Assembly: GCA_943908405.1 (NCBI GenBank)
Contig: CALTTE010000002.1
Span: 1-64,000, forward strand
DNA length: 64,000 bases
From: an uncultured Moraxella sp.
GTDB lineage: Bacteria; Pseudomonadota; Gammaproteobacteria; Pseudomonadales; Moraxellaceae
Reading direction: 5' to 3'
A program made the position numbers and the translations under genes. The notes beneath the pieces are model-generated. The model ran no database searches and was not told the DNA's origin. It saw only the letters and a program-made list of their open reading frames with translations. Of the stretch, positions 18,893 through 29,691 are shown piece by piece. The number at the start of each line of letters is the position of its first letter. Within the stretch, counting starts at the first letter, position 1.

Positions 18893-19198
18893 TTACCAGC
18901 TTGCTTTACGAACACCAGGCACATCGCCTTGCATTACACGTTCACGCAATTTATTACGTGATAACCCAAATTTACGAAAATAACCGTGTGGACGCCCTGT
19001 TAAACCGCAACGGTTTCTCAACCTTACAGGAGATGCATTTCTTGGTAAAGATTGTAATTCAAGCATTGCATCCAAACGTTCCTCATCGCTAACGCTGACA
19101 TCATTAATAATGCTTTTTAACTTAGCTCTTTTCTCAGCATATTTAGCAACGGTTTTTTCGCGTTTTATTTCACGATTAATCATGCTTTTTTTAGCCAT
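18893..19198 (-). CDS. rpsN: 30S ribosomal protein S14, zinc-independent form
   Basis: The start is ATG 19198 ([17 protein letters not shown]); the frame extends to 19228 but that part is not family-like and overlaps rplE. It has 101 residues, the long form, with [20 protein letters not shown] in place of the CxxC-CxxC zinc ribbon of the short form. It belongs to the head of the 30S subunit. Confidence 0.97.
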   Translation of the reverse strand: MAKKSMINREIKREKTVAKYAEKRAKLKSIINDVSVSDEERLDAMLELQSLPRNASPVRLRNRCGLTGRPHGYFRKFGLSRNKLRERVMQGDVPGVRKASW

Positions 19199-19208
19199 AA
19201 TGTTTTCC

Positions 19209-19745
19209 TTATCTAAATGGGAAGCCAAATGCTTTTAATAAAGCACGACCTTGATCATCATTTGCCGCTGTGGTTGTTATTGTAATATCCAATCCACGAA
19301 TTTGGTCAATTTTATCAAAATCTACTTCAGGAAATACGATTTGCTCTTTAATACCCAAAGAGTAGTTACCACGTCCATCGAATGCCTTTGCAGAGAATCC
19401 ACGAAAATCTCGGATACGTGGGATAGCAATTGCAATCAAACGATCTAAAAACTCATACATCTGTTCGCCACGCAACGTAACCTTACAACCGATCGGCCAC
19501 TCTTCACGAATTTTAAAACCAGCAACTGATTTTCTCGCCTTGGTAACTACAGGTTTTTGTCCAGCAATTACTGTCATATCAGCAAGTGCTCCTTCAAGTA
19601 CTTTTTTATCTTGAGCGGCAGCACCAACACCCATATTTAAAGTAATTTTGGTTATTTTAGGTACTTGCATAACATTTTCTAAATTCAGCTCATCTTTAAT
19701 TTGCTGCTTTAGCTTATCATTATACAATGTTTTTAATCTTGCCAT
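19209..19745 (-). CDS. rplE: 50S ribosomal protein L5
   Basis: 178 residues with conserved KITLNMGVG near the N terminus, [17 protein letters not shown] and the C-terminal [10 protein letters not shown]. It anchors 5S rRNA in the central protuberance and touches P-site tRNA. Confidence 0.98.
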   Translation of the reverse strand: MARLKTLYNDKLKQQIKDELNLENVMQVPKITKITLNMGVGAAAQDKKVLEGALADMTVIAGQKPVVTKARKSVAGFKIREEWPIGCKVTLRGEQMYEFLDRLIAIAIPRIRDFRGFSAKAFDGRGNYSLGIKEQIVFPEVDFDKIDQIRGLDITITTTAANDDQGRALLKAFGFPFR

Positions 19746-19761
19746 TTTTTCGCCCTTTTAG

Positions 19762-20079
19762 TTATGCAGTCGCCATTACTTCACCAGTAGAACGATAAAT
19801 ACGTTGTTTAACGCCATCATCATTCATTTGATAAGCAACACGATCTGCCTTTTGGGTTGTTGCATTATAAATCGCAACATTTGAAATATGTAGAAATGCT
19901 TCTTGTTTAACAATACCACCCTCTTTACCCAAAGCTTTATTGGGCTTTTGATGTTTTGTTACAATATTTATACTTTCTACTTTTACACGATCTGCTTTAA
20001 CCGCTAAAATTTTGCCTGTTTTACCCTTGTCTTTTCCAGCAATAACAATAACGGTATCACCTTTGCGTAACTTTGCCAT
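19762..20079 (-). CDS. rplX: 50S ribosomal protein L24
   Basis: 105 residues with an N-terminal KOW motif (RKGDTVIVIAGKDKGKTGKIL). It is an early assembly protein of the large subunit near the exit tunnel. Confidence 0.98.
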   Translation of the reverse strand: MAKLRKGDTVIVIAGKDKGKTGKILAVKADRVKVESINIVTKHQKPNKALGKEGGIVKQEAFLHISNVAIYNATTQKADRVAYQMNDDGVKQRIYRSTGEVMATA

Positions 20080-20094
20080 AAAATACCTCTAAAA

Positions 20095-20463
20095 TCACAG
20101 TACCTCTGGTGCCAAAGATACAATTTTCATAAACTGATCACCACGTAATTCACGGGTTACAGGTCCAAAAATACGAGTTGCAATTGGTGCCTTATTGTTA
20201 TTCAAAAGTACAGCTGCATTATCATCGAAACGCAAAACTGAGCCATCAGGACGACGAACACCTTTTTTTGTACGAACAACGACAGCATTCATCACATCGC
20301 CTTTTTTAACACGACCACGTGGAATAGCTTCTTTTACTGTCACTTTAATAATATCACCAACAGAGGCATAACGACGATGTGAACCACCTAATACCTTAAT
20401 ACACATTACACGTCTAGCACCACTGTTATCTGCAACTTCCAGCATTGTTTCGGTCTGAATCAT
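20095..20463 (-). CDS. rplN: 50S ribosomal protein L14
   Basis: The start is ATG 20463 ([17 protein letters not shown]), with GGGAG upstream; the open frame to 20484 is not part of the family. 122 residues, exactly the usual length. It bridges to 16S rRNA at the subunit interface. It is the first gene of the spc operon, with a strong promoter just upstream. Confidence 0.97.
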   Translation of the reverse strand: MIQTETMLEVADNSGARRVMCIKVLGGSHRRYASVGDIIKVTVKEAIPRGRVKKGDVMNAVVVRTKKGVRRPDGSVLRFDDNAAVLLNNNKAPIATRIFGPVTRELRGDQFMKIVSLAPEVL

Positions 20464-20510
20464 CGCAATACTCCCATTAGGCATTATTGGAAACTTGTCA
20501 TAAACAACTG

Positions 20511-20539
20511 ATTATAACAAATAATAACCAATATTGCAA
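20511..20539 (-). promoter_or_regulatory. spc operon promoter before rplN
   Basis: Minus strand TTGCAA (20539-20534) and TATAAT (20516-20511) with an exact 17-bp spacer and extended TGT before the -10. The predicted start lies about 40 nt before rplN. Confidence 0.85.
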
Positions 20540-20543
20540 TTTA

Positions 20544-20810
20544 CTAAATTTTTACCGCAGTCTCTACCACATCCACCAATGTCCAAGATTTTGTTTTGGA
20601 AATAGGCCGAGTTTCTTTGATGCGAACGATATCACCTTCTTGGCAAACATTATTTTCATCGTGAACCTTTAACTTGGTAGAGCGACGAACTTGCTTACCA
20701 TACATTGGATGACGAATTTGACGCTCTACCAATACGGTAATGGATTTATCCATTTTATTACTGATGACTTTACCAGTAACAACACCAACTTCTTGGTTTT
20801 TGTCGCTCAT
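20544..20810 (-). CDS. rpsQ: 30S ribosomal protein S17
   Basis: 88 residues with the OB-fold core [19 protein letters not shown] and [15 protein letters not shown]. It binds the 5' domain of 16S rRNA. It overlaps the rpmC stop by four bases and closes the S10 operon. Confidence 0.98.
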   Translation of the reverse strand: MSDKNQEVGVVTGKVISNKMDKSITVLVERQIRHPMYGKQVRRSTKLKVHDENNVCQEGDIVRIKETRPISKTKSWTLVDVVETAVKI

Positions 20811-21004
20811 ACATCACCTCGTTGTTTTTCGTTAATTAAAGTTAAAAGTCTTGCAATCGTACGGCGGTTACCTTTAACTTCATGAGTTTGACCCAATTGA
20901 CCAGTTGCCTTTGCCATACGCAAACGAAACGCATCAAGTTGTTTTTCGTCAAGCAATGCAACCAATTCTTCTAGTGATTTTTCACGCAATTCACTTGTTT
21001 TCAT
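20807..21004 (-). CDS. rpmC: 50S ribosomal protein L29
   Basis: 65 residues, a two-helix protein ([20 protein letters not shown], then [18 protein letters not shown]). It sits beside the exit tunnel near L23. It overlaps rplP by one base and rpsQ by four. Confidence 0.98.
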   Translation of the reverse strand: MKTSELREKSLEELVALLDEKQLDAFRLRMAKATGQLGQTHEVKGNRRTIARLLTLINEKQRGDV

Positions 21005-21417
21005 TACATAATCGTCCGTTTAACAATGGTGGTTTTAAAGGGCAATTTTGCAGAAGCAAGCGTTAATGCCTCACGAGCCAACTCTTCATTTACCCCTTCG
21101 ATTTCATACAACATCTTACCAGGCTTGATTTCAGCAACCCAATATTCAACAGGTCCTTTACCTTTACCCATACGAACCTCAAGTGGTTTTTCAGTAATAG
21201 GTTTGTCAGGAAATACACGAATCCAAATTTTACCGCCACGCTTAATGCGACGTGTAATCGTACGACGGGCAGCTTCAATTTGACGGGCAGTCATACGACC
21301 ACGCCCAATTGATTTTAAACCAATTTGTCCAAATGCAACAGTATTGCCACGCTGAGCTAAGCCAGTGTTACGCCCCTTATGCATTTTACGAAATTTGGTA
21401 CGTTTTGGTTGTAACAT
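21004..21417 (-). CDS. rplP: 50S ribosomal protein L16
   Basis: 137 residues, starting [19 protein letters not shown], with conserved [17 protein letters not shown] and [22 protein letters not shown]. It helps place aminoacyl-tRNA in the A site. Three bases after rpsC. Confidence 0.98.
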   Translation of the reverse strand: MLQPKRTKFRKMHKGRNTGLAQRGNTVAFGQIGLKSIGRGRMTARQIEAARRTITRRIKRGGKIWIRVFPDKPITEKPLEVRMGKGKGPVEYWVAEIKPGKMLYEIEGVNEELAREALTLASAKLPFKTTIVKRTIM

Positions 21418-21420
21418 AGT

Positions 21421-22149
21421 TTAACCTCTGTCTTGGTTTCTACGGTTGGTGCGACCACGACGCTTTGGTGCTCGTGTCTTATCTTCCGTAACTGGATTGT
21501 AAGCACTTTTCATACCATCTAGGATTTCGCCTCTGAATATCCATACTTTGACACCAATAGTACCATAAGTAGTTTCAGCACGAACAGAAGCATAGTCAAT
21601 ATCAGCACGCAAGGTATGCAAGGGTACACGACCTTCACGATACCACTCAGTACGTGCAATCTCAGCACCGCCCAAGCGGCCTGACAATTCAACTTTGATG
21701 CCACCAGCACCAGCACGCATACTGTTTTGTACCGCACGCTTCATCGCACGACGAAACATAACACGACGCTCTAATTGACTGGCGATGCCTTCAGCCACCA
21801 ATCGTGCATCTAAATCTGGCTGACTAATTTCTTGAATATTAACTTGTGCTGGAACACCCATTAATTTGGTTAGTTCTTTTTGCAAAGACTCAACGCCTTC
21901 ACCTTTTTTTCCAATAATAATACCAGGGCGAGCACTGTGAATAATCACTTTGGCAGCACCAGTAGGACGCTCAATGGCAATATTACTTACCATTGCTCCT
22001 TCTAATTTAGCATTATTACGCAAATAGTCACGTACATGAAAATCATTTAGCAAGTATTTAGAATATTGCTTTGGACTGGCATACCAATTTGAATTGTGTT
22101 TTTTTATCACACCTAAACGAATGCCAATTGGATGAACTTTTTGACCCAT
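21421..22149 (-). CDS. rpsC: 30S ribosomal protein S3
   Basis: 242 residues, beginning [20 protein letters not shown]. The KH domain GXXG (IIGKKGEG) and the C-terminal [35 protein letters not shown] signature region are intact. It forms the mRNA entry channel with S4 and S5. Confidence 0.98.
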   Translation of the reverse strand: MGQKVHPIGIRLGVIKKHNSNWYASPKQYSKYLLNDFHVRDYLRNNAKLEGAMVSNIAIERPTGAAKVIIHSARPGIIIGKKGEGVESLQKELTKLMGVPAQVNIQEISQPDLDARLVAEGIASQLERRVMFRRAMKRAVQNSMRAGAGGIKVELSGRLGGAEIARTEWYREGRVPLHTLRADIDYASVRAETTYGTIGVKVWIFRGEILDGMKSAYNPVTEDKTRAPKRRGRTNRRNQDRG

Positions 22150-22151
22150 AA

Positions 22152-22481
22152 TTACTCCCCTACTTTAACGGTGATATGACAAGTACGTTTGCTGATACGA
22201 TCAGCACGTCCCTTAGCACGGGGCAAAATACGTTTAAGGGTAATACCTTCATCAACATAGATAGTTGAAACACGCAAAGTATCAATATCCAAACCATTAT
22301 TGTGTTCAGCATTAGCAATTGCTGATTCCAAGCATTTTTTGACCAATTTAGCAGCTTTTTTGTTGCTAAATGTCAAAATATCTAATGCACGCTCTATTGG
22401 CTTGCCACGAACTTCATCGGCAACCAATCTGACTTTTTGTGCCGATATAGCGGCACCACGTAATTTAGCAGTTACTTCCAT
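22152..22481 (-). CDS. rplV: 50S ribosomal protein L22
   Basis: 109 residues. The start [22 protein letters not shown] and the beta-hairpin end region [22 protein letters not shown], which reaches into the exit tunnel, are conserved. Confidence 0.98.
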   Translation of the reverse strand: MEVTAKLRGAAISAQKVRLVADEVRGKPIERALDILTFSNKKAAKLVKKCLESAIANAEHNNGLDIDTLRVSTIYVDEGITLKRILPRAKGRADRISKRTCHITVKVGE

Positions 22482-22490
22482 GGTAGCACC

Positions 22491-22766
22491 TTATCTCTTA
22501 GATTTCTTATCAACACCGTGACCACGATAAGTACGGGTTGGGGCAAATTCACCTAATTTATGACCTACCATTTGCTCACTAACAATCACAGGTACATGAG
22601 TGCGACCATTATGAACTGAAATGGTGAGACCTACCATTTGCGGTAAAATCATTGAACGACGTGACCAAGTTTTAATGGGCTTTCTGCTATTGGTTTCAAT
22701 AGCATTTTCAACTTTAGCAAACAAATGTGCGTCAATGAATGGACCTTTTTTCAATGAACGAGGCAT
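22491..22766 (-). CDS. rpsS: 30S ribosomal protein S19
   Basis: 91 residues, starting [15 protein letters not shown], with the family signature [15 protein letters not shown] near the C terminus. It forms the S13-S19 pair in the head. Confidence 0.98.
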   Translation of the reverse strand: MPRSLKKGPFIDAHLFAKVENAIETNSRKPIKTWSRRSMILPQMVGLTISVHNGRTHVPVIVSEQMVGHKLGEFAPTRTYRGHGVDKKSKR

Positions 22767-22778
22767 GAAATTTTTCCT

Positions 22779-23606
22779 TTATTTCTTAGCACGGCGGCGA
22801 CGGATAATCATATTGTCAGTACGTTTGTTAGAACGTGTTTTCAAGCCTTTGGCTTTCTGACCCCAAGGACTGGTTGGATGCTTACCAAAATTACGACCTT
22901 CACCACCACCGTGTGGGTGGTCAATTGGGTTCATTGCAGTACCTCTAACCGTTGGGCGGATACCACGCCAACGACTTGCACCCGCTTTACCTAATGATTT
23001 TAGGTTATTTTCTGTATTGGATACTTCACCAATAACAGCACGACAATTACTGTGAATACGGCGAGTCTCACCAGAACGCAAACGTACAATTGAATATACG
23101 CCATCACGTCCTAAAAGCTGAACCGCTGCACCAGCAGAACGAGCAATTTGCGCTCCCTTACCAATTTTAAGCTCAATATTATGAATCACTGTACCAACAG
23201 GAATGTTTTTGAGAGGCAAACAATTACCAGGGCGTATTGGTGAGGTTTCACCCGATTGAACTTTGTCGCCTACTGACAATTTTTTTGGTGCAATGATATA
23301 ACGACGCTCACCATCTGCATATTTAAGTAAAGCAATATGGGCGGTACGATTAGGATCATACTCAATACGTTCTACAGTTGCCACAATGCCATCTTTATTA
23401 CGCTTAAAATCAACTAAGCGATAATGTTGTTTGTGTCCACCGCCAATATGCCGTGTGGTAATCCGACCATTATTGTTACGACCACCAGATTTTGACTTTG
23501 ACTCTACAAGCGGTGCATAAGGACGACCTTTATAAAGGTGCGGATGCACAACTTTTTCAACAAAGCGGCGACCTGGTGATGTAGGTTTTGCTTTTACGAT
23601 AGGCAT
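22779..23606 (-). CDS. rplB: 50S ribosomal protein L2
   Basis: 275 residues with the conserved C-terminal block [22 protein letters not shown], including the histidine associated with peptidyl transferase function. It is essential for subunit association. Confidence 0.98.
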   Translation of the reverse strand: MPIVKAKPTSPGRRFVEKVVHPHLYKGRPYAPLVESKSKSGGRNNNGRITTRHIGGGHKQHYRLVDFKRNKDGIVATVERIEYDPNRTAHIALLKYADGERRYIIAPKKLSVGDKVQSGETSPIRPGNCLPLKNIPVGTVIHNIELKIGKGAQIARSAGAAVQLLGRDGVYSIVRLRSGETRRIHSNCRAVIGEVSNTENNLKSLGKAGASRWRGIRPTVRGTAMNPIDHPHGGGEGRNFGKHPTSPWGQKAKGLKTRSNKRTDNMIIRRRRAKK

Positions 23607-23615
23607 AGTAATTCC

Positions 23616-23948
23616 TTATTCGTTAGTCGCTGTTTCACCAGTAAGCTCTTGCTCACCAGCACCGATTTGTACGTCAGACCCAGATTTTAGGGTTACATAC
23701 GCTTTTTTGAAGTCATTACGACGACCGACAATACGTCCAAATCGCTTAGTTTTACCTTTAACATTCAAGGTATTAACTTTAACCACTTCAACCCCATCAA
23801 ACATAAGCTCAACAGCTTGTTTAATGTCTTTTTTAGTAGCAGTCGTTGCCACTTTAAAAACCTGAACTTCGTTAGTGTCACCCAGTCTTTGAGACTTTTC
23901 TGAAAAAACAGGGGATTTCAACACTTGATATAATCTTGCGTTGCTCAT
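23616..23948 (-). CDS. rplW: 50S ribosomal protein L23
   Basis: 110 residues with RNA-binding [27 protein letters not shown]. It is the docking site of trigger factor and SRP at the tunnel exit. The start overlaps the rplD stop by four bases (ATGA). The acidic C-terminal tail ([15 protein letters not shown]) is longer than in E. coli. Confidence 0.97.
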   Translation of the reverse strand: MSNARLYQVLKSPVFSEKSQRLGDTNEVQVFKVATTATKKDIKQAVELMFDGVEVVKVNTLNVKGKTKRFGRIVGRRNDFKKAYVTLKSGSDVQIGAGEQELTGETATNE

Positions 23949-24547
23949 GCAAGTGTCTCCTCAAATTGTTTGGCAGCTTCAACGGTCATAATCACTTTAT
24001 CAAAAGAAACCAAGCTTACCGGATCAACTTCACGAGTACCCAATACATTAACATAAGGAATATTACGTGCAGCCAAATATAAATTTTCATCAACTTCGTG
24101 GCTAACAATCAATGCTCTCGGGGCGTTTAATTCAGCCAATTTTGCAACCATTTCTTTTGTTTTTGGTGCTGATACTTTAAAATCATCAACCAAAATCAAA
24201 CGTTCTTGACGTACAAGCTCTGCCAAAATACATTGCATTGCCCCACGATACATCTTACGGTTGACTTTTTGCGACCAATCTTGTGGCTTTGCTGCAAATG
24301 CACGTCCACCACCTACCCAAATCGGGCTACGAATTGAACCCGCACGAGCCCGACCTGTGCCTTTTTGACGCCACGGCTTTTTGCCACCGCCTGACACTTC
24401 ACCACGAGTTTTTTGTGCACGACTACCTTGACGAGCACCCGCCAAATAGGCAGTAACTACTTGATGAACCAATGCTTCATTGAACTCACGACCAAATGCG
24501 GTCTCTGATAGTTCAACCCCTGCACCTGTAACAGTTTTTAGATTCAC
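23945..24547 (-). CDS. rplD: 50S ribosomal protein L4
   Basis: 200 residues with the tunnel loop segment [20 protein letters not shown] and [17 protein letters not shown]. In E. coli L4 also represses the S10 operon by acting on its leader RNA; a leader of about 230 nt is present here too. Confidence 0.98.
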   Translation of the reverse strand: MNLKTVTGAGVELSETAFGREFNEALVHQVVTAYLAGARQGSRAQKTRGEVSGGGKKPWRQKGTGRARAGSIRSPIWVGGGRAFAAKPQDWSQKVNRKMYRGAMQCILAELVRQERLILVDDFKVSAPKTKEMVAKLAELNAPRALIVSHEVDENLYLAARNIPYVNVLGTREVDPVSLVSFDKVIMTVEAAKQFEETLA

Positions 24548-24562
24548 ATTAATCCCCTTGAA

Positions 24563-25201
24563 TTAGGCTTTGACTGATGGACGTACAATAACATCGCTAC
24601 CATTGGCACCAGGAATCGCTCCTTTAATGACCAATACGCCTTTATCAGTATCTACAGACACCACTTCCAGTCCTTGTACAGTAACACGTTTGTTACCCAT
24701 TTGACCTGGCATCTTTTTACCCTTGAATACCTTGCCTGGGGTTTGGTTTTGACCTGTAGAACCTAGCACACGATGTGATACAGAATTACCGTGTGTTGCA
24801 TCTTGAGTACGAAAGTTATGACGCTTTACGCCCCCTTGAAAGCCCTTACCTTTACTTTGACCTGTTACATCAACCAATTGACCTACTGTGAATAAATCAA
24901 CATTGATATCACCGCCAAGTTGTTGGTTTTCAAGCTCGCTATCATTAACACGAAATTCCCAAATGCCACGACCAGCAGCAACACCTGCTTTGGCAAAATG
25001 ACCTTTTTGTGCAGAAGTAACACGGCTTTCTCGGCGAGTGCCTGTTGTTACTTGTATCGCTGAATAACCATCAGTATCCATCGTTTTAATTTGTGAAATG
25101 CGGTTGGCATCAACCTCAACAACTGTAACAGGAATAGAAACTCCTGCTTCAGTAAAGACTCGGGTCATGCCGCATTTTTTACCGACCAAACCAATCGCCA
25201 T
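24563..25201 (-). CDS. rplC: 50S ribosomal protein L3
   Basis: 212 residues with the conserved [13 protein letters not shown] and SIGQNQTPG-like [17 protein letters not shown]. It is a primary assembly protein whose extension approaches the peptidyl transferase centre; the glutamine methylated by PrmB in E. coli lies in the QNQTPG segment. Confidence 0.98.
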   Translation of the reverse strand: MAIGLVGKKCGMTRVFTEAGVSIPVTVVEVDANRISQIKTMDTDGYSAIQVTTGTRRESRVTSAQKGHFAKAGVAAGRGIWEFRVNDSELENQQLGGDINVDLFTVGQLVDVTGQSKGKGFQGGVKRHNFRTQDATHGNSVSHRVLGSTGQNQTPGKVFKGKKMPGQMGNKRVTVQGLEVVSVDTDKGVLVIKGAIPGANGSDVIVRPSVKA

Positions 25202-25240
25202 TTTAAACCTCTTTTTTAAAAATCAGCTAAGCTACTGCTA

Positions 25241-25552
25241 CTAGCTTAAAGCTATTTGAACATCAACACCAGCTGCTAAATCCAACTTCATCAAAGCATC
25301 AACCGTCTTATCGGTTGGCTCAACGATATCAATCATACGTTTATGTGTACGGATTTCGTACTGGTCTCTAGCATCTTTGTTAACGTGTGGTGATGTTAAG
25401 ACATTAAAACGCTCGATACGAGTTGGCATCGGCACAGGCCCACAAACTTGAGCACCTGTACGCTTTGCGGTATCGACAATCTCTTGTGCCGACTGGTCAA
25501 TCAATCGATGATCAAAAGACTTAAGTCGGATACGGATTCTCTGGTTAGCCAT
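25241..25552 (-). CDS. rpsJ: 30S ribosomal protein S10
   Basis: 103 residues, [20 protein letters not shown], with conserved [22 protein letters not shown]. It is both a 30S head protein and, as NusE, a partner of NusB in antitermination. First gene of the S10 operon; AGGAG lies 11 bases upstream. Confidence 0.98.
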   Translation of the reverse strand: MANQRIRIRLKSFDHRLIDQSAQEIVDTAKRTGAQVCGPVPMPTRIERFNVLTSPHVNKDARDQYEIRTHKRMIDIVEPTDKTVDALMKLDLAAGVDVQIALS

Positions 25553-25816
25553 GTAGGCACGCTCCTAAACTAAGCTTAAACCTTGGTTGGTTTTTGCTAT
25601 TAAATGATAAGTCTGATTTTTCCGCTTTTAAGTTAGCAAAAGAAAATCACTCTAACAATACCCATCGTGAGTTGAAGAGAGACTGTTATTTGTTAAGTGC
25701 CAAAAACGATGCTTTGGCTGTTGTGCCCAGCTTATAGCTATTTAAAGCAAGCAAAACACTTAAAAACAGAAAAAAATTAACTGTTATTATTATACTTAAT
25801 ATTAAGATAATTGCAA
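25553..25816 (-). promoter_or_regulatory. S10 operon promoter and leader
   Basis: Minus strand TTGCAA (25816-25811) and TATAAT (25794-25789), spaced 16 bp, give a start near 25782 and an untranslated leader of about 230 nt before rpsJ. Gammaproteobacterial S10 leaders of this kind mediate feedback by L4. I could not fold it reliably by eye. Confidence 0.7.
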
Positions 25817-26041
25817 GTGTTTTTTTATTGATGCAAGCAAATAATGACACTGTTGACGTAGTTTAACCAAAAAACCACCCAAATACTTTGGGCAACCTTG
25901 ACAAATCATCACTTAAGCTCAATAATAAGCCCAATAAATAATTAAGCTTTTCAAGATTTAATAGCCAACCGTTATTAAACAACCGCCATCAACCAACTTT
26001 GGCATAAAACCAAATTCAACCAAATTGACATAAGACAAACA

Positions 26042-27112
26042 ATGAATAACAGTTTAGCACAAACCTTAACTTTAATCCAGCCTGATGACTGGCATTTGCA
26101 CTTGCGTGATGGAGCAGCCCTTAAAACAACCGCTATTCACGCAGCCAAATATTTTAATCGGGTGATTTGTATGCCCAATCTTGTGCCACCTATCAAAACC
26201 GCCAATGACGCTCAAGCTTATCATCAAACCATCTTAAAGACAGTCAAAAACAGTCATCTTGATAATAAAAGAAAATTGGCATTTGAGCCACGTATGGTGC
26301 TTTATTTGACTGATAAGACCACACCACAAGACATTGCCGATGCTGCCAAAACCCAAATAGTATCAGCGGTAAAACTTTATCCATCAGGGGCAACCACCAA
26401 CTCAAGCGATGGTGTAACCGACATTAAAGGGCGTTATGCTATCTTTGATGCAATGCAAAAACACAACCTACCCTTATTGGTTCACGGCGAGGTAACGGCG
26501 GATACGGTGGATATTTTTGACCGTGAAAAGTATTTTTTGGATACGGTGCTAAGCGATATTGTGGCACAATTTCCCAGCCTTAAAATCGTTGTTGAGCATA
26601 TCACCACCAAAGAGGCTGCTGACTTTGTTTGGGGCAGTCCCGACACCATCGCCGCCACCATCACGCCACAACATTTATTATTTAATCGCAATCATCTGTT
26701 GGTAGGTGGTATTAAGCCCCATTTTTACTGTTTGCCGATTTTAAAGCGGCAAATACATCAAGAGCGATTGCTACAAGTGGCAACCAGTGGTAATCCCAAA
26801 TTTTTCTTAGGCACCGACTCAGCCCCCCACGCCACCCACACCAAAGAATCGGCTTGCGGCTGTGCTGGGTGCTACACTACGCCTTATGCTTTGCCTTTAT
26901 ATGCTACCGCCTTTGAATCGGTAAATGCCTTGGATAAACTAGAAAACTTTGCCAGTGTTTTTGGGGCAAAATTTTATGGACTACCCATTAATACCGGCAC
27001 AATCACACTAATAAAAGACACCCAAACCGTGTCCACCAGCTATCCTTATTTGGATAATCAAACACTCACGCCTTTACTGGCAGGACAACAGCTTAACTGG
27101 CGGTATCTATGA
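26042..27112 (+). CDS. pyrC: Dihydroorotase
   Basis: It closes N-carbamoyl-L-aspartate to dihydroorotate in pyrimidine synthesis. 356 residues, class II type. Zinc-binding HLHLRDG is near residue 19, the carboxylated lysine lies in [16 protein letters not shown], followed by metal histidines in LLVHGEV and VEHITT, and the catalytic Asp in GTDSAPH. A weak ribosome-binding site precedes it. The stop overlaps rnt as ATGA. Confidence 0.96.
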   Translation: MNNSLAQTLTLIQPDDWHLHLRDGAALKTTAIHAAKYFNRVICMPNLVPPIKTANDAQAYHQTILKTVKNSHLDNKRKLAFEPRMVLYLTDKTTPQDIADAAKTQIVSAVKLYPSGATTNSSDGVTDIKGRYAIFDAMQKHNLPLLVHGEVTADTVDIFDREKYFLDTVLSDIVAQFPSLKIVVEHITTKEAADFVWGSPDTIAATITPQHLLFNRNHLLVGGIKPHFYCLPILKRQIHQERLLQVATSGNPKFFLGTDSAPHATHTKESACGCAGCYTTPYALPLYATAFESVNALDKLENFASVFGAKFYGLPINTGTITLIKDTQTVSTSYPYLDNQTLTPLLAGQQLNWRYL

Positions 27113-27834
27113 CAGTCCATAACGATAAGCCCATCAAACAGCAATCTGAAAAACAAAAATCCGAGTCGCTATTAGCCAAACGGTTTCGTGGCTTTATGCC
27201 TGTTGTGGTTGATGTAGAAACAGCGGGATTCAATGCCCAAACCGATGCACTGCTTGAGATTGCTTGCATTCCTATTTTAATGGATACAGCACAAAAACTG
27301 GTTTTGGGTGAGGCCATCAATGCCCATATTCAACCATTCATTGGTGCAAATCTTGAGCCGTCTGCCTTGCAATTTACTGGCATTCGAGTGGACAGCCCAC
27401 TAAGACAAGCCATTGCTGAAGATGAAAAGACAGCATTGAGGCGAATTTTTAAGCAATTAAAGGCCATCAAAAATGCTTATCATTGCCGCCAATGTATTTT
27501 GGTTGGGCATAATTCTCATTTTGATTTGGGTTTTTTAAATGCCGCCATCGCTCGCACCAACAGCAAAAACCATTCACCCTTTCACCCTTTTAGTGTTTTG
27601 GATACAGCAAGCTTATCAGCTCTTGCTTTTGGGCAAACCGTATTGGCACGTAGTTGCACGATGGCGGGGATTGATTTTGACAATCACGAAGCCCACAGTG
27701 CCTTGTATGACACCCAAAAAACCGCCCAATTATTTTGTCATATCATCAATCATCTACCACAACTGCCGAATTTAGCCCTATCAAAACAAGCCAACAATCA
27801 AGCCAATACCAATAAACCCAGTCCCAACGCATAG
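27109..27834 (+). CDS. rnt: Ribonuclease T
   Basis: A dimeric 3'-5' exoribonuclease that trims tRNA and other stable RNA ends and takes part in tRNA end turnover. The DEDDh motifs are visible: VVDVETAGF (D and E) near residue 28, [11 protein letters not shown] in the middle and [14 protein letters not shown] (H and D) late. 241 residues, a little longer than E. coli owing to an Asn/Lys-rich tail. It overlaps pyrC by four bases. Confidence 0.94.
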   Translation: MTVHNDKPIKQQSEKQKSESLLAKRFRGFMPVVVDVETAGFNAQTDALLEIACIPILMDTAQKLVLGEAINAHIQPFIGANLEPSALQFTGIRVDSPLRQAIAEDEKTALRRIFKQLKAIKNAYHCRQCILVGHNSHFDLGFLNAAIARTNSKNHSPFHPFSVLDTASLSALAFGQTVLARSCTMAGIDFDNHEAHSALYDTQKTAQLFCHIINHLPQLPNLALSKQANNQANTNKPSPNA

Positions 27835-27880
27835 CCACAAAACCCAATCAAAAAAAATCATCAAAAATACAAAAAAAAGA

Positions 27881-27908
27881 TTGACAACCAGCAAAAACTT
27901 GCTAAAAT
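27881..27908 (+). promoter_or_regulatory. tRNA-Glu promoter
   Basis: Consensus TTGACA (27881-27886) and TAAAAT (27903-27908) with a 16-bp spacer and TGC before the -10; the tRNA begins about 45 bp downstream. Confidence 0.8.
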
Positions 27909-27956
27909 AACCACTAGCATAAGCTCCTAGGCAATTCACTTATGCAAATTACGTGT

Positions 27957-28032
27957 GCTCCGTTCGTCTAGAGGCCTAGGACTCCGCCCTTTCACGGCGG
28001 CAACAGGGGTTCGAATCCCCTACGGAGTACCA
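27957..28032 (+). tRNA. tRNA-Glu (anticodon TTC)
   Basis: A 76-nt cloverleaf. The acceptor stem GCTCCGT/ACGGAGT begins with a G-T pair and ends with an encoded CCA. The anticodon stem-loop CCGCC-CTTTCAC-GGCGG carries TTC, and the T arm contains GGGTTCGAATCC. The D arm and T arm are close to E. coli tRNA-Glu. Confidence 0.97.
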
Positions 28033-28057
28033 CCTTTTTTAATTTATTTCATTAACA

Positions 28058-28079
28058 CAGCTGAATCAGCTGGTTTTTT
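28058..28079 (+). terminator. Terminator after tRNA-Glu
   Basis: CAGCTG pairs with CAGCTG around AAT and is followed by GTTTTTT, 25 bases after the tRNA. Confidence 0.8.
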
Positions 28080-28194
28080 AGATTTCATACCCAAGACTAA
28101 CTGTTTTGGGTATTTTATTTTGCCAAAACAAATTTTCATCCATCTTGATTATAATTTTTGCTATAATTTAGCTTTTTTATCGGTAAGATGACTG

Positions 28195-28743
28195 ATGAAG
28201 TCTCGTTTAAAAAAATGGCTACCCAAACCAGAAGAACTGCGAAAAAATAAAATCTTAAAATTGTTTGCACCTTTTTTGGCAGACCCCCGCCTATGGCATA
28301 TGAACCGCAATACCTTAGTACGCGCTGTCTACATTGGCGTGATGTGTGCATTTTTTCCACTACCAGGGCAAATGCCACTGGCACTGATTGGAGCATTATT
28401 GTTTCGTGCTAATATTCCAATGGCAATAGGGCTAACTTGGCTAACTAACCCCATAACCACCTTACCTGTCTTTTGGGTGGCGTATTATGTTGGCGCAATA
28501 CTACTTGATGAACCCATCATCAGCATACGTACTATTGGCAAAGTGATTACTGATATCACTGCTTGGGCGATGGGCGATGGCGGCAATCCATTTGTACATC
28601 AATTGTTTTCTTTAAAAGCCTTTGTGCTTGGATTGATTATCTGTGCTGTTTTATCAAGCTTAATCTTAGGGCTTGCTTTTAGCTGGCTTTGGCGATATCG
28701 CACCATCAGAAATTGGAAAAAACGCACCAAACGCATCAAATAA
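28195..28743 (+). CDS. DUF2062 membrane protein
   Basis: 182 residues with a basic N terminus and three to four hydrophobic helices. The segment YIGVMCAFFPLPGQMPLALIGALL followed by LTNPITTLPVFW is the recognisable DUF2062 core. It is an inner membrane protein of unknown function. A TGCTATAAT element (28159-28167) lies just upstream. Confidence 0.85.
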   Translation: MKSRLKKWLPKPEELRKNKILKLFAPFLADPRLWHMNRNTLVRAVYIGVMCAFFPLPGQMPLALIGALLFRANIPMAIGLTWLTNPITTLPVFWVAYYVGAILLDEPIISIRTIGKVITDITAWAMGDGGNPFVHQLFSLKAFVLGLIICAVLSSLILGLAFSWLWRYRTIRNWKKRTKRIK

Positions 28744-28806
28744 ACCAATCATAACCATCCAAACTCCAACCCTTAAAATCGCAATCATCAATATTCAAGG
28801 ACAGCT

Positions 28807-29580
28807 ATGTACTTATTATTATCCCCTGCCAAAAATCTTAACGAAAGCACGCCAGCACCCATTATCTCAACCACCAAGCCCGACCTACTTGCCCAATCAG
28901 CACAGCTTATCAAAGCCTTAAAATCGCTTGATGTTATTGACATTCAAGAACTAATGGGTGTTTCTGCCAAAATCGCTGAACTCAACGTCATTCGCAATCA
29001 CGCTTGGCAACTTGATTTTGATGACGGCAAACCTGCCATTTATTTATTTGATGGTGATGCTTACAAAGGCTTAGATGCTTATGAACTCAATAGTCAAGAG
29101 ATCGCGTATTTAAACCGTCATTTGGGCATTTTGTCAGGGCTGTATGGCTTGGTGCGACCGCTTGATAATATTTTGCCTTATCGCTTGGAGATGGGCACAA
29201 AACTTAAAACAAATCAGCACGATGATTTGTATCAATTTTGGGGTGATAGCATTACTGAGCTACTAAACCTGCGTCTAAAACAAACCCATAGCGACGTTGT
29301 GATTAATTTGGCTTCTTTTGAGTATTTTAAAGCCATCAAGCCTAAAAATGTCAATGCAACCATTATTACACCAAAATTTTTGCAGCTAAAAAATGGTGAG
29401 TATAAAACCATTAGCTTTTATGCCAAACGAGCAAGAGGGCTAATGACTCGCTTTTGTGCCGTTAATGCCATTACAGACCCCAATGAGTTAAAAGATTTTA
29501 CAATGGAGGGTTATTATTTTGACCAAACACAAAGTAGCGAATCAAGCTTTGTGTTTTTAAGGGACGAACCATTACAATAA
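28807..29580 (+). CDS. yaaA: Peroxide stress protein YaaA
   Basis: 257 residues of the DUF328/UPF0246 family, with the characteristic start MYLLLSPAKNLNE, the middle segment SGLYGLVRPLDNILPYRLEMG and the late AKRARGLMTRF. In E. coli YaaA lowers intracellular free iron during H2O2 stress and binds DNA. CAAGGACAGCT supplies the ribosome-binding site. It stands 63 bp after the DUF2062 gene and may be co-transcribed with it. Confidence 0.95.
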   Translation: MYLLLSPAKNLNESTPAPIISTTKPDLLAQSAQLIKALKSLDVIDIQELMGVSAKIAELNVIRNHAWQLDFDDGKPAIYLFDGDAYKGLDAYELNSQEIAYLNRHLGILSGLYGLVRPLDNILPYRLEMGTKLKTNQHDDLYQFWGDSITELLNLRLKQTHSDVVINLASFEYFKAIKPKNVNATIITPKFLQLKNGEYKTISFYAKRARGLMTRFCAVNAITDPNELKDFTMEGYYFDQTQSSESSFVFLRDEPLQ

Positions 29581-29691
29581 TACCAATCAATCATCGGTTT
29601 TGGCACAAAAACCAACTGGATACAGCCAACGATGATATAGACACAACTAATTATGATATAATAATAAAAATTTCACCTTAAAGAGATGATA